The notes: generated by a model from the sequence alone, not told the origin. A stretch of 64,000 nucleotides of DNA from Corallococcus soli (GCF_014930455.1 NZ_JAAIYO010000010.1:124001-188000); one strand, 5' to 3'; numbered from the stretch's first letter, positions 45,291 through 55,900 are shown. A program made the numbers and translations.

Positions 45291-45683
45291 ATGAAGTTTG
45301 CCGAAGCCCTCTAGGACATCGCCAAGAGATACCCGGAGGCGAACACCATCCATCTGGTGCTGGACAACCTCAGTACCCATATCCGCCATGCGTTGGAGGT
45401 GCGGTATGGGGTGCGTGCAGGGTGTCGGCTCTGGCGTCGATTCACTCCACACTATACATTCGTCCATAGCAGTTGGCTCAATCAGGCGGAGATGGAGACT
45501 TCTCTGCTCTCCCGTCAGTGTTTGGGGAGGCGGCGCATCCCCACGCTCGACAAGCTCCGCTGCGAAACGCAGGCATGGCAGAAGTGGGCCAACCGCCAGC
45601 GAATCTGGATTCGCTGGCGATTCACGGTGCCGAAGGTCCGAGCGAAGTTCCATTACCAACCTACAGGCCTCACCCGGTCATAG
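45291..45683 (+). pseudogene. IS630-type transposase, C-terminal fragment with an internal stop
   Basis: The frame from 45291 reads MKFAEAL, an in-frame TAG (45312-45314), then 'DIAKRYPEANTIHLVLDNLSTH...'. 'LVLDNLSTH' and 'FTPHYTFVHSSWLNQAEMETSLLSRQCLGRRRIP' are the second and third parts of the DDE active site of IS630/Tc1-mariner transposases (D and E). The N-terminal half is absent. No terminal inverted repeats could be picked out. It marks a past insertion at the edge of the island. Confidence 0.85.
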
Positions 45684-45842
45684 GACTACAGAGTCCGACG
45701 CTGCTGCGCTATGCGCATACGACGCCTCCCTTCTGAGAGTTGCTTGGCTGTAAAGTCATCCGGAAATTCGATTGCTCGGGATTTTTCTCTTGAGGGCTTA
45801 CGTGGGTCGGCAAATAGGCCGCCACCAAGCGGGGGATCCCGC

Positions 45843-48830
45843 TCACGCGGCGCTCTCGTCTTCAGGCACATCAGTGTCGATTTGTTCGTCTTTGATTTCT
45901 TGCGCTAGCACATCTTTTTGGTACGCAATGCTTCGGGCTAGCTCTTGGTGGACTGTGCGGTAGGTTTTGAGTCTATCGTCGGCGCTATACGAGAGAATGC
46001 TGGGTATGAATGTATTTGTCCATGCGTCCGATACAGGAGATGGTTTTTCAGCCTTCCAAGCTGGATCTCCTAGGATCCATTCTGCCATCCACACATTGGG
46101 GCCACTTTTGAGTTTTTCAAGCGCGGAAATAAAATCTAGGGAAGTGGATTCGGCGTCAGGACTTAAAGAGAGAATGAGATTTTCCTTGGCTTCTCTTTCG
46201 ATCTTTACTTTTGCAACCAAGCTCTTTCTTACGGCTCGTGGTTTTTTGACCTTCTGCAGATCTGAGGTTGTGATTGCCGCGCGGATTTTGGTGACATTGA
46301 TGAATTCAATTCCTGCGGATAGCGACCGTTCGCGGTCGGAAAAATTGAAGCGAAACCAGCGGTAGAGGGATTGGTCGGAGCGGCCGAAGTTGAGGAATAT
46401 GATTGCAACGTCGGCCGGCAATGTGGAGAAAAGGTTGGGCGTGCAGCCTTCGGGGTTGGATATAATCCAGAGCCGTCGGACTCCAAGTGAAGTGAATGGC
46501 GCTTTGTCTAAAAGAGTGAACCCCGCTCGCGTGAATGCAAACGAATAGCTGTCGGAGCTTATGGAGTATCGAGAGAAGGAGACGAGGGGGTGTTCTCCGA
46601 GGCGACGCAGTTCCTCTTCAAACTCAGGCTGACCTGGCGTGCAGGTAAATGCGCGCACGAGAATGAAGGATATGTAGTCTTTGATTATTGATGAAATTAA
46701 TTGCTTGTCAAATGACAGGGATTTGCCGGTTACGGAAGTTCTTTGAAGATCGAGTGGTAGCAATCCTTGGGCATCGAAGATGGATAGGTTTGGCCTGTGG
46801 ATGGTGAGAGATGATATGTCTCCGTCATTCCAGAGTGTTCTGAGTGGTGAGTGGTGGATGTGTCTTTGGATGAAAATCCCATTGCATGCGAATGCTGGTG
46901 CGCTTTCGTTTGTCCAATGTATGTCGTCGTAATCGGGATCCTCAATTCGATACCAACCGGGTGGCAGCTCTGATTTCGGTTGTGGAAGTGAGTGTCGCGC
47001 CTCAAGTGTTCCAGTTCCTGTGTCGAGCTTGATTCGTACTGTTACCTTGGGAGAGTCAAGGCAGTACCAATCGATATTCTCCCAGCGGTGAATTGATGGT
47101 GATGGTGTTGTTTCGGGGGGCAAGGGTCTTGGTGTTAACTCTTTCCATGTTTCTTCTGTGTCTACTCGGATTCGAATTGTGGTTCCGAAGGGGGCTTCTG
47201 TGTGGCGGATGTTGAGTGCGTCTGTGTCTAGTGTCGCCGTGAATTTCAATGCGCGATTTGCGGGCTGAGTTATGTGTCTGGTCGTGACTTCAATTTCAGA
47301 GCCAATTAGAAAGGCAGCAAGTGCGCCGATGCCAAAGCGACCGCCTCGAAGTACTCGGGAACGCCCTTGCTCGTTTTCATGGGCCTTTCTCCATGCGTCA
47401 CTGCTTCGGAATGAGGCTCCTGCCCTCAGGAAGTAATTCTTGATGACCTCAATAGTCATGCCGATTCCGGCGTCGCGAATAGTTACCCAGTGCGAGCCGT
47501 CGGAGAGCTTTTCAAACTCAACAAGGACATCGATCTCGCCGAGTGGCGGGTCAGCGTCAATCTGACGTGCATGGTGCTTCCTCCAGTCGACAAGCTCTCG
47601 GCATGCGTCAACTGAATTCTGGATTAGTTCTCGAACTCCAACTCCTGGGACGTTTCCATAGAGTGGACCGACAAGTAGCTTCAGCAGGTCTGTTCCAGCT
47701 GTGCTGAATGACATGGCTGCTGGGACATAATCGATTTTTTTTGAGAAGGAGTCGGTATCATCAAGGCTTGAGCGAACCCTTCTGATTGTTAGGCCGAGTT
47801 CGTTGAGGGGAGGGACTCGACCATAGACTTCACCTAAGGCTGCCCAAGAACTATCCAGTTCTGCTTGGATGTCCTTTATGAGCCAAGTGAGTTTGGTGTA
47901 TATTTCAATGTCGGGCGGCAGCGCATCAATGTACAGGGCTTCAGGGTCGTCGTGGCTGTTTTGAATGTCGCGAATGGCGTCGTGAGTGCTCCATTCTCTC
48001 TTGGAGACTGGACTTCGAAGGTGCTTGACTCTAAGGAGCTGGCTTTCTGCACGCTCGCTTTGTACTTGTATGTAGTCGGAGATTCTTAGGACGGCCATCA
48101 GGAATATTGCGTGGACTCCTTGGAATTCCCTGATGTTGTATTTGTTTTTCAAGTAGTCATAGGTTTCTCGAATTGAGAGATTGTGGCTTCGGGCAACAAG
48201 GCCTGAAAGGTCTGCCAACGCAGGAGGGATGTTTATAAACTGAATCCTGTTTGCTGCTGGGCCGGGAACTCCCCCAAGAGCAATTTCGTGTGCCAAGCGG
48301 GCGTGGTGTCTTCTGATAAACTCGCCAACAAGGAGGCGATCGCGTTCGTTTAGGTTGTTGATGTCAACTTTTCGAGGATCGATTGGCTGACTGTCACCGA
48401 AAATCTCGGTAAGCTTGCGGCCATCAAAGCGGGAGGCGATTCCGACAAATTCAGTCCATGTTTTTTGCCACGGTTCATCTTTGAATCCGGTAATCAGGGG
48501 ATGTTGTGTTTGGCTTCCAACGAGATGACGAAAGCCATCTTCGGTTAGATGCATTCCTGCATCGTGCAAGAGTGTTGAGAGAATGAGAACAGCAACATCG
48601 GCTGGGGTGAGTAGTCGGCGTGCCTCATCTGAAATGAGGGAACTGGCCGTGCTGAGTACTTCGGAGATATGTTTGTCGCTGTGATCTGTGTAGCCAGGGA
48701 AAAATGGTAGTCCGCTCGTTCTGATCCAAGGGTGAAATGAAGTTAGGGTGCTTAGTATTGCTCCGTGCAGGCCTGGGTTTCCTGTTAGAATGGATTCAAG
48801 TCTTTGGGGAATGGTTATGATTGTGGTCAT
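45843..48830 (-). CDS. HD-domain plus GHKL (HSP90-like) ATPase protein, candidate defence gene
   Basis: A 995-residue protein of clearly lower GC than its neighbours. The N-terminal HD phosphohydrolase-like region has 'YTDHSDKHISEVL' (residues 47-59), 'LLHDAGMH' (87-94) and 'RRHHARLAHE'. A GHKL ATPase follows: N-box 'RELIQNSVDACRE' near 397, G1 'IRDAGIGMT' near 455 and G2 'GRFGIGALAAFLIGSEIEVTTR' near 500. The remaining 480 residues are unfamiliar. HSP90/MORC-type ATPases fused to other domains recur in bacterial conflict systems (established), so a phage-defence role is plausible. It stands alone between an IS fragment and glycosyltransferase genes. A poly-G tract lies 61-69 bases upstream of its start. 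No clear ribosome site is seen. Confidence 0.85.
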   Translation of the reverse strand: MTTIITIPQRLESILTGNPGLHGAILSTLTSFHPWIRTSGLPFFPGYTDHSDKHISEVLSTASSLISDEARRLLTPADVAVLILSTLLHDAGMHLTEDGFRHLVGSQTQHPLITGFKDEPWQKTWTEFVGIASRFDGRKLTEIFGDSQPIDPRKVDINNLNERDRLLVGEFIRRHHARLAHEIALGGVPGPAANRIQFINIPPALADLSGLVARSHNLSIRETYDYLKNKYNIREFQGVHAIFLMAVLRISDYIQVQSERAESQLLRVKHLRSPVSKREWSTHDAIRDIQNSHDDPEALYIDALPPDIEIYTKLTWLIKDIQAELDSSWAALGEVYGRVPPLNELGLTIRRVRSSLDDTDSFSKKIDYVPAAMSFSTAGTDLLKLLVGPLYGNVPGVGVRELIQNSVDACRELVDWRKHHARQIDADPPLGEIDVLVEFEKLSDGSHWVTIRDAGIGMTIEVIKNYFLRAGASFRSSDAWRKAHENEQGRSRVLRGGRFGIGALAAFLIGSEIEVTTRHITQPANRALKFTATLDTDALNIRHTEAPFGTTIRIRVDTEETWKELTPRPLPPETTPSPSIHRWENIDWYCLDSPKVTVRIKLDTGTGTLEARHSLPQPKSELPPGWYRIEDPDYDDIHWTNESAPAFACNGIFIQRHIHHSPLRTLWNDGDISSLTIHRPNLSIFDAQGLLPLDLQRTSVTGKSLSFDKQLISSIIKDYISFILVRAFTCTPGQPEFEEELRRLGEHPLVSFSRYSISSDSYSFAFTRAGFTLLDKAPFTSLGVRRLWIISNPEGCTPNLFSTLPADVAIIFLNFGRSDQSLYRWFRFNFSDRERSLSAGIEFINVTKIRAAITTSDLQKVKKPRAVRKSLVAKVKIEREAKENLILSLSPDAESTSLDFISALEKLKSGPNVWMAEWILGDPAWKAEKPSPVSDAWTNTFIPSILSYSADDRLKTYRTVHQELARSIAYQKDVLAQEIKDEQIDTDVPEDESAA

Positions 48831-48890
48831 TTTTTAATTTGTGGTGAAGGGGTTGGTTGATGCTTTGTTGGTAGTTGTGTGTTGTTCGGA

Positions 48891-48899
48891 GGGGGGGGG
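48891..48899. repeat. nine-base G homopolymer (C9 on the minus strand)
   Basis: A run of nine G on the plus strand lies between the HD-GHKL start (48830) and the stop of the upstream minus-strand gene (48906). Such tracts can change length by slippage. Confidence 0.7.
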
Positions 48900-48905
48900 T
48901 AATTT

Positions 48906-50021
48906 TTATGTGCCCCTTTTGGTTTGTGCGTGGAAGGGATTGGCTTTGTCTAGAGTGCGTCGAACAACGCCAATTGTTTGGTTCGCGCACTTGCTCCATG
49001 TTAGTCGCGCAGCCCTCTCGCGACCCAAAATCATCAACTCTCTGCGCAGCCCTTCATCTCTGAGTACCCTCAGCGTGGCTTGCTTCCAGCCATTGGTATC
49101 ATCGGGAGGCACCCGAATCGCTGCATTGCCCACCACCTCCGGCAGCGCAGTCGCATCCGCCGCAATCACCGGACACCCAGCCGCCATGGCCTCCAGCGCC
49201 GGCAACCCAAACCCCTCGTACTTCGAAGGCACCAGCAGCACCGCTGCCGCCCCGTAGAACAGTGCCATCTCCGACTCCGGCAACTCCTCCAGGTCGATGA
49301 CGTTCTCGTGCAGCCCCGTCTCGTGGGCCACCGCGCCCTTGCCGGCAAGCAACACCAGGGGCACTGGCAGGTCCGCCGCGAACTTCCCCAGCATCGCCAG
49401 ATTCTTGAACGGCTTCGCGTTGCCCACCACCGCCACGTACCGCTCCGGCAGCTCATGCCGTTCCCGGAACGCCTTCGCCTCACCAGCCGTGGGTGGCTCG
49501 AAGCGGGAATCCACGCCGTTGTGGATCACCTGGAAGCGGTACGGCGACATCTTCAGATACTTCCCCAGCTCCTCCCGGGAGAAGTCAGACACCGTGATCA
49601 ACGCCGACGCCGTGCGCGCCCGCGGCCCCACCACCGCCTTGTAATAGATCGCCTGCACCGGTGTGTACTGGTCCGCCAGCGCCAGGTGGTTCGCGTCATG
49701 CAGCGTTGCCACCAACCGCCCCGGCCACAGCAGCGGCAGGGAGAACGACGTCGCGTGGAACAGGTCCGGCTTGAGCTTGGTCAGCTCATACGCCAGCAGT
49801 GGCTGCTCCAGCGGTGTGAGGTAGCCCGCCCGGGAGCGGTGCAGCGGAATCCTCGGCGTCAGCTCACCCAGCCCGTCCGGCAACCCCTGGGCCGGGACGA
49901 GGGCGGAGAACTCCAGGTCCGGGGCGAGCCCCGGCAACCTTCGCGCCAGCTCCAGCGCGTAGCGCGCGATGCCGTGGAGCTGACCGCGCACCATTCGCAG
50001 GTCAAGAAGGACAGAGGGCAC
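48906..50021 (-). CDS. GT4-family glycosyltransferase
   Basis: A 371-residue GT-B glycosyltransferase of the GT4 family. The N-terminal strand 'SVLLDLRMVRGQLHGIARYALELARRL' is typical and sets the start at GTG 50021; the longer start at 50093 would overlap the divergent gene. 'LITVSDFSREELGKYL', 'VVGNAKPFKNLAML' and 'VPSKYEGFGLPALEAMAAGCPVIA' (the E-x7-E nucleotide-sugar motif) follow. It probably adds a sugar to a polysaccharide repeat. The 3' end abuts the low-GC island. The divergent neighbour is also a GT4 enzyme. Confidence 0.9.
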   Translation of the reverse strand: MPSVLLDLRMVRGQLHGIARYALELARRLPGLAPDLEFSALVPAQGLPDGLGELTPRIPLHRSRAGYLTPLEQPLLAYELTKLKPDLFHATSFSLPLLWPGRLVATLHDANHLALADQYTPVQAIYYKAVVGPRARTASALITVSDFSREELGKYLKMSPYRFQVIHNGVDSRFEPPTAGEAKAFRERHELPERYVAVVGNAKPFKNLAMLGKFAADLPVPLVLLAGKGAVAHETGLHENVIDLEELPESEMALFYGAAAVLLVPSKYEGFGLPALEAMAAGCPVIAADATALPEVVGNAAIRVPPDDTNGWKQATLRVLRDEGLRRELMILGRERAARLTWSKCANQTIGVVRRTLDKANPFHAQTKRGT

Positions 50022-50058
50022 GTCCCCTGGCCTACCACACAGTGCTAGAAGGCGCCCC

Positions 50059-51189
50059 GTGAAGGTCGCCCTCGTCCACGACTGGCTTGTCACCCACCGC
50101 GGCGGAGAGCGCGTCCTCGACGCCCTCTGCGAGCTGTACCCCGACGCGGACCTCTACACCCTCATCCACCAGCCGGGCAGTCAGCCCCCACGCATCGAGA
50201 ACCGACGCATCACCACGTCGTTCCTCCAGCACATCCCCGGCATCCACGCGCGCTACCGCCACTTCCTGCCGCTGTTCCCCCGCGCCATCGAAGCCCTGCG
50301 CATCACCGGGGACTACGACCTGGTCCTGTCCTCCAGCCACTGTGTCGCCAAGGGCATCCACGCCCCGCCCGGCGTGCCGCACCTGAGCTACGTGCACGCG
50401 CCCATGCGGTACATGTGGGACCTGTTCGACGACTACTTCGGCCCCGGCCGCGCCAAGCTCCCCGTGCGCGCCGCCGCACTCGCCGTGCGCGCCTACCTCC
50501 AGGCCTGGGACCGCGCCTCCACCGATGGCGTGGACCGCCTCGTCGCCAACAGCCAGCACATCGCCGGGAAGATCCAGCGCTTCTGGGGCCGCGAGGCCTC
50601 CGTCGTCCCGCCCCCCGTGGAGCTGGAGCGCTTCACCCAGATGCCCCTCCAGGGAGGAGGGCAGGGCGGCTACTTCCTGTGGCTCGGCGCCTTCGCCCCC
50701 TACAAGCGCCTGGACGTCGCCCTGGAGGCCTTCCGCACCCTCTCCACGCCCCTGTGGGTCGTGGGCACCGGCCAGGAGGCCGCGCGCCTCACGTCGGGCC
50801 CGCTGCCGCCCCACATCCGCTTCCTCGGCAACGTCCCGGACGCCGCGCTCCCCGCCCTCTACCGCGACGCCCGCGCGCTCCTCTTCACCCCCGAGGAGGA
50901 CTTCGGCATCACCCCCCTGGAAGCCCAGGCCACGGGCCGCCCCGTCATCGCCTTCGGCAAGGGCGGCGCCCTGGAGACCGTCACTCCCAGGACGGGCCTC
51001 TTCTTCCCCGAACAGACCCCCGCGTCCCTCGCCGCCGCCGTGCGCCAGTTCGACGCCTGGGAGCCCTCCTTCCGCCCCGAGGATGCCCGCGCCCAGGCCG
51101 AGCGCTTTGGCCGCGCCCGCTTCCAGCAGGCCATCCAGGCCGAAGTGGACACCCTCCTGGGTCTGACCCCGTCCTCCCCAGCGGTGTGA
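50059..51189 (+). CDS. GT4-family glycosyltransferase (WbaZ/mannosyltransferase-like)
   Basis: A 376-residue GT-B enzyme from GTG 50059: 'VKVALVHDWLVTHRGGERVLDAL' is the usual N-terminus of this subgroup. 'HLSYVHAPMRYMWDLFDDYFG', 'VANSQHIAGKIQRFWGREASVVPPPVE' and 'FTPEEDFGITPLEAQATGRPVIAFGKGGALETV' (E-x7-E) are present. These resemble WbaZ-type mannosyltransferases of O-antigen and exopolysaccharide loci; the sugar is not known. It is divergent from the other GT4 gene, with 37 bases between starts, and upstream of the sugar-phosphate transferase. Confidence 0.9.
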   Translation: MKVALVHDWLVTHRGGERVLDALCELYPDADLYTLIHQPGSQPPRIENRRITTSFLQHIPGIHARYRHFLPLFPRAIEALRITGDYDLVLSSSHCVAKGIHAPPGVPHLSYVHAPMRYMWDLFDDYFGPGRAKLPVRAAALAVRAYLQAWDRASTDGVDRLVANSQHIAGKIQRFWGREASVVPPPVELERFTQMPLQGGGQGGYFLWLGAFAPYKRLDVALEAFRTLSTPLWVVGTGQEAARLTSGPLPPHIRFLGNVPDAALPALYRDARALLFTPEEDFGITPLEAQATGRPVIAFGKGGALETVTPRTGLFFPEQTPASLAAAVRQFDAWEPSFRPEDARAQAERFGRARFQQAIQAEVDTLLGLTPSSPAV

Positions 51190-51413
51190 CAGGGCTGTCC
51201 GCCCCGTCCCCACTTTCCCGAGGCCCGTCCGCCGTCTCCCGCCCCGAGTGTTGGCTGCCCTCCGGGGCAACCCGTTGGTTTTACGGGAAAAGCCATGCTA
51301 GGACGCCGCGCGGGGGGCGGTGTCGGGCAGGTGACGAGGCCCTGACTTGAGGGTGCGCGTCTTGCAATGGAAGCGGCGGTTTCCCCCCCGTCCTTCCGAC
51401 AGGAGTCACCGCG

Positions 51414-52808
51414 GTGTTCGGTCGCCTGCAGCGCTTCTACACGTCCATCAAGGTCGCCGCCGACGCGGGGATGCTCGCGGTGGCGTTCGTGTTCGCGTAC
51501 TTCACGCGCTTCAGCGGCGTCATGCCCGTCACGGAGGGCGTCCCTCCGCCGGGTGAGACGTTCGTCTCGCTGCTGATGGTGCTGATCATCTTCCCGGTGA
51601 CGTTCCAGCAGGCCCGGCTGTACGCGACGAACCGCTCGCGCACGCACATGGGGGAGCTGTTCGAGCTCTTCAAGGCGACCATCACCGCGACGCTCGTCCT
51701 GGTGGCGGTGACGTACTTCATCCGCGAGCGCTATTCGCGACTCACCATCGCCATCTTCGTCGTCTACGCCTTCACGCTCATCGCGCTGTCGCGGCTGGCC
51801 TTCCGGCACGTGCTCAGCGAGGTGCGCCGGCGCGGCTACAACCTCAAGTCCATCCTCGTCATCGGCGCGGGGGACCTGGGGCTGCGGACCATCGAGACGG
51901 TGGAGAGCCACCGCGAGCTGGGCTTCCGCGTGATGGGCGTGCTGTCGATGGCGGAGGAGAAGGTCGGCCAGTGGGTGGGCGGCGTGCGCGTGGTGGACCA
52001 CGTGAAGAACGTGGAGGCGTACCTGGATGCGCACCCGGTGGATCAGGTCATCATCGCCGTGCCGCTGGAGGACCAGGCGCAGGTGAAGCCGCTGATGGAG
52101 CAATTGGCGCTGCGCACGGTGGACGTCAAGGTGGTGCCGGACCTGTACCAGTACATCACCCTGTACGGCGGCCTGGAGGAGTTCGGCGGCCTGCCCATCA
52201 TCAGCCTCCAGGGCGACCCCATGGACGGCTGGAGCCGCGTGGCCAAGCGCGTGTTCGACGTGCTGTTCTCGCTGCTCGCCATCCTGGTCAGCGCGCCCGT
52301 GATGGCGGTGACGGCGCTGGTGGTGTGGATGACGAGCCGGGGGCCCATCCTCTACCGCCAGGAGCGCATGGGCATGGACGGGCGCACCTTCCCCATCCTC
52401 AAGTTCCGCACCATGCGCATCGACGCGGAGGTGCAGGGCGCCACCATGGCCAGCGCCGTGGACGCCCGCCGCACGCCGGTGGGCACGTTCCTGCGCAAGT
52501 ACTCGCTGGACGAGCTGCCCCAGTTCTTCAACGTCCTGCGCGGCGACATGAGCCTCGTAGGGCCCCGGCCGGAGCGCCCTGTCTTCATCGAGGAGTTCAA
52601 GCGCCAGATTCCGCGCTACCACCTGCGCCACAAGGTGAAGGCGGGCATCACCGGCTGGGCGCAGATCAACGGCCTGCGCGGCCAGACGTCCATCCAGAAG
52701 CGCATCGAGTACGACCTGTACTACATCGAGAACTGGTCGCTGCTGATGGACCTGAAGATCCTCCTGCGCACCGCGCTGGGCGGCTTCCTGTCGAAGAACG
52801 CGTACTGA
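51414..52808 (+). CDS. polyprenyl glycosylphosphotransferase (WcaJ/EpsZ-type priming enzyme)
   Basis: This enzyme starts polysaccharide synthesis by moving a sugar-1-phosphate onto undecaprenyl phosphate. GTG 51414, AGGAG upstream, 464 residues. Four N-terminal helices come first, then a CoA-binding-like Rossmann domain ('SILVIGAGDLGLRTIETV') and a re-entrant helix 'VFDVLFSLLAILVSAPVMAVTALVVW'. The catalytic domain has 'GPILYRQERMGMDGRTFPILKFRTM', 'LRKYSLDELPQFFNVLRGDMSLVGPRPE' and 'KAGITGWAQINGLRG'. This is the PHPT family that primes myxobacterial exopolysaccharides. No Wzx, Wzy or Wza gene is adjacent, so the locus may be partial. Confidence 0.94.
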   Translation: MFGRLQRFYTSIKVAADAGMLAVAFVFAYFTRFSGVMPVTEGVPPPGETFVSLLMVLIIFPVTFQQARLYATNRSRTHMGELFELFKATITATLVLVAVTYFIRERYSRLTIAIFVVYAFTLIALSRLAFRHVLSEVRRRGYNLKSILVIGAGDLGLRTIETVESHRELGFRVMGVLSMAEEKVGQWVGGVRVVDHVKNVEAYLDAHPVDQVIIAVPLEDQAQVKPLMEQLALRTVDVKVVPDLYQYITLYGGLEEFGGLPIISLQGDPMDGWSRVAKRVFDVLFSLLAILVSAPVMAVTALVVWMTSRGPILYRQERMGMDGRTFPILKFRTMRIDAEVQGATMASAVDARRTPVGTFLRKYSLDELPQFFNVLRGDMSLVGPRPERPVFIEEFKRQIPRYHLRHKVKAGITGWAQINGLRGQTSIQKRIEYDLYYIENWSLLMDLKILLRTALGGFLSKNAY

Positions 52809-52928
52809 TTCCCCGGGGCCCTCCCGGGCCCGCGCGTTGGACCGAGCAGGCGGGCAGGGAAGGCGCGGAAGTCGTATTTCTGCGCACCCTCTTCACCTGC
52901 CGCGAAGCCGTCTAGAATCCGTCGGTAC

Positions 52929-55900
52929 ATGGCCGACAAGCTTGGAATCACCCTGGTCCGCAAGGGCCTCCTGACGCAGGCGCAGCTCGACCAGGGGTTG
53001 GGCGTGCAGCTCATCCACGGGGGCCGGCTGGGCACCCGGCTGGTGGAGCTGGGGTTCCTCGACATCGAGACGGTGGGCATGGTGCTGGGGGAGCTGACCC
53101 ACTTCCCCGTCGCGATGGAGGCGGACTTCGACGCCGTCACGGAGGCGACGCTCAAGCTGCTGACGGCGGACCAGGCGGAGAAGCATCAGGCGTTCCCGCT
53201 GGCGGTGGAGGGCCGGCGGCTGAAGGTCGCGATGGCGAACCCGCTGGAGCTCCAGACCACGGACGCGCTCGGGTTCATCACCGGGATGCGCATCGTGCCG
53301 TACGTCACGCCGGAGCTGCGGCTGTTCCAGTACCAGGCGCGCCACTACGGCATCGACCGTCCGCACCGGGCCCTGCCCGCGCCCGCGCCCGTGCCCATCC
53401 GGCGCTCGGTGTCCGTGGCCACGGTGCCCCTGCCGCCCATGCCGGCTCCCGCTGCCGCTGCCGCCCCGGTGCGTCCGGAGCCGCAGCTGCCCGCGATGTT
53501 CGGGGGGCTGGCGCCGGGACAGTTCCTCAGCGACGACAGTGACGACTCGGCGGCGGAGGACGCGGTGCCGGAGATCGCCAGCGCGTCCGGCTTGTCCTTC
53601 GACAGTCCGGAGGAGGAAGAGCTTCCGCAGATCGTCATGGGCGAGCCGGTGCGGCCGCCGCCGGGGAACGAGGCGTTCCGTCCGGGTGGGGTTCCCATGC
53701 TGGAGCCCGCGCGGCCTCCAGTGATCGCACCGGCTCCAGCCGCGGCGGCGGCGCCTCCGGTCGTGACGGCGCAGCCTCCGGGCATGGTGGTGCGGCAGGG
53801 GGGGCCGCCGGTGCTCGCGGGCCCGGGTGCGCCTCCTGCCGGGCCGGGTGGAGCGCCTGCGCGGGCGATGCCTCCTCCGGGAGCGCCGGGCTCACCTCCG
53901 CCTGGAATGGTCGCGCGCGGGGCGCCCGGGCCCGTGGCGGCTCGTCCTCCGTCAGCGGTGGGGATTCCCACGGTGGGTAAGCCGCCGCCTCCGGGGATGC
54001 GCGCGGGTCCTCCGGGAGGGCCGGGACCGGCGATGCCGCCGCGTCCGCCAGGGCCTCCGGGGGCACCCCTGCCTCCGGGGATGGTTCGCGCGGGACCGCC
54101 TCCGGGGCCGGGGGGCATGCCCCCGGGAATGGCGCCCCGGCCAGCTCCGGGCGCTCCGCCTCCTGGAGTGGCGGCTCCTGCTGGCGCGGGGCCTGTTCCT
54201 CCGGGGCCTGGGCGGCGTCCGTCGTCCGTCACGGGGATCCCGGTCGCGGGTGCTCCTCGTCCTGGTGGACCGCCGGGGGCTGTGCCTCCGAACGTCGCGC
54301 AGGGCAGGCCGGTGGGGCCGCCTCCTGGCGCGCCTCCGCGACAGGGACCTCCCGCTGGTGCTCCGGCATCCGTCGCGCAGCCGCGTCCTGGGCTGGCGGG
54401 ACCGGGGGGGATGCCGGCCGCCGCTGTTCCCGGTAGCGCTCCCGTGCTTGCACAGGGCGGAGCGGGTGGGGCGAATGCCCTCGCGGCTTCCTCTGCGGGA
54501 GGAACGCAGCCTGCTGTTGCTCCGATGACGGCGCCTGCACAGGGCGCGGCTTCCTCTCCGGGAGGTATGCAGTCCGCTGCTGTCCAGGCGGCGCCTGCGC
54601 AAAGCGGGACGAATGCCATCGTGGGAACGCCTCCTGGGAGTGCCTCGCCAACCGCTGCTGCCCAGGGCGGGGCGGGTGTCATTGCTGGGGCGTTGTCTGG
54701 CGCCTCGCCTGGTTCCTCCGGCCAGGGTGGGGCGAATGTCATTGCTGGGACGCCTCCTGCTCCGGCGAATGGTCTTTCAGCCCCATCCGTGGAGAGCGTC
54801 GCCAACACTGCTTCCCGGAGTGGGCCCGTCGCGGGAACTCCTCCGGTTGCGCTCGCTCAGGGTGAGCTTGGGGCCGCAGGCTCCGATGCATTGTCAGACA
54901 TCGCGGATGACTGGTCTTTCGAGAGCGCTCCTGGGGGCGCCTCCGGTGGGACGTCGGGCGTCCTGGTCGCGGCGAGTCCTGCCGCGAGCGCCCTCCCTCG
55001 CACCGAGGCAGGAATCACAAACGCCAGCCCTGGCGCGGCTTCCAAGGCCCAGCCCCCGCCGCTGTCCGACCTGGTGCTGGAAGCCGAGCTCGTCGAAGAC
55101 GAAGACGACATCCTGATCCCCGAGTCGTTCGACGCCGAACCCGAGTCCTCTCCTGCACTGGCCGCTGCCCCCTCCGCGAAGGCTCCCACGCCTCCCGCCG
55201 TCCTCGCCGGGGACGCCCTCGACTCGGACATCCTCGAAGACGTGGACGTGACGTCGTCCGGTCTGCACGAAGTCCCGGCGCCAGAGGTGGCGGAGCAGGG
55301 CTGGGATCTCTTCACGGAGGAATCCCCAGTCAGTGAGGCTCCTGCGCTGAAGGATGCGGCGACGGCGGAGGCGAGCCTGAGCCTGGCAGCCCCCATCCAG
55401 GCACCGTCAGGCGACGCATCCTCCGCCAGCCACGACGGTGGGTTGTTCGAAGCGATGGAGTTCGAGGACCTGCCCGACGCGCCGCCGTCAGACGTGCGCG
55501 AAGCAGCGGCACCTCCCGCACCGGCTGCTGTCGAAGTCGAGGAGCCGGTGCCCGCCGTTCTCGACGCGTCTGTCTTCACGGCCCCCCCGACCTCCTCCGA
55601 GAAGGAGCAGTTGGCGCAGTTCGACCCCTGGCTTTCGCCGGATGACGCGCCGGTGCCTGCTACTGCCGGCACGCCGGCCCCCTCCGAAGCCGTGGCGCTC
55701 CCGCTCGAAGTCACGGCGTCTCCGGTCGTGGTTGCCCCGACCGCGCAAGAAGTCGACGCCGACGCGCTTGAGTTCAGTCTGGCGGGGGAGTTGCCCCGGC
55801 CGCCCGATATCCTCCCACCTCCCGCCGTCGCGGCGACGGAGTCCGCGGAGCCGTGGCAGGTCGCCGCCGCGCCGAAGGCCGCCGCGGAGCCCACCGAGAC

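Noticed and set aside
45684-45842. Terminal inverted repeat and target duplication of the IS630 element
   Set aside because: No matching pair of ends could be found by eye on either side of the transposase fragment.
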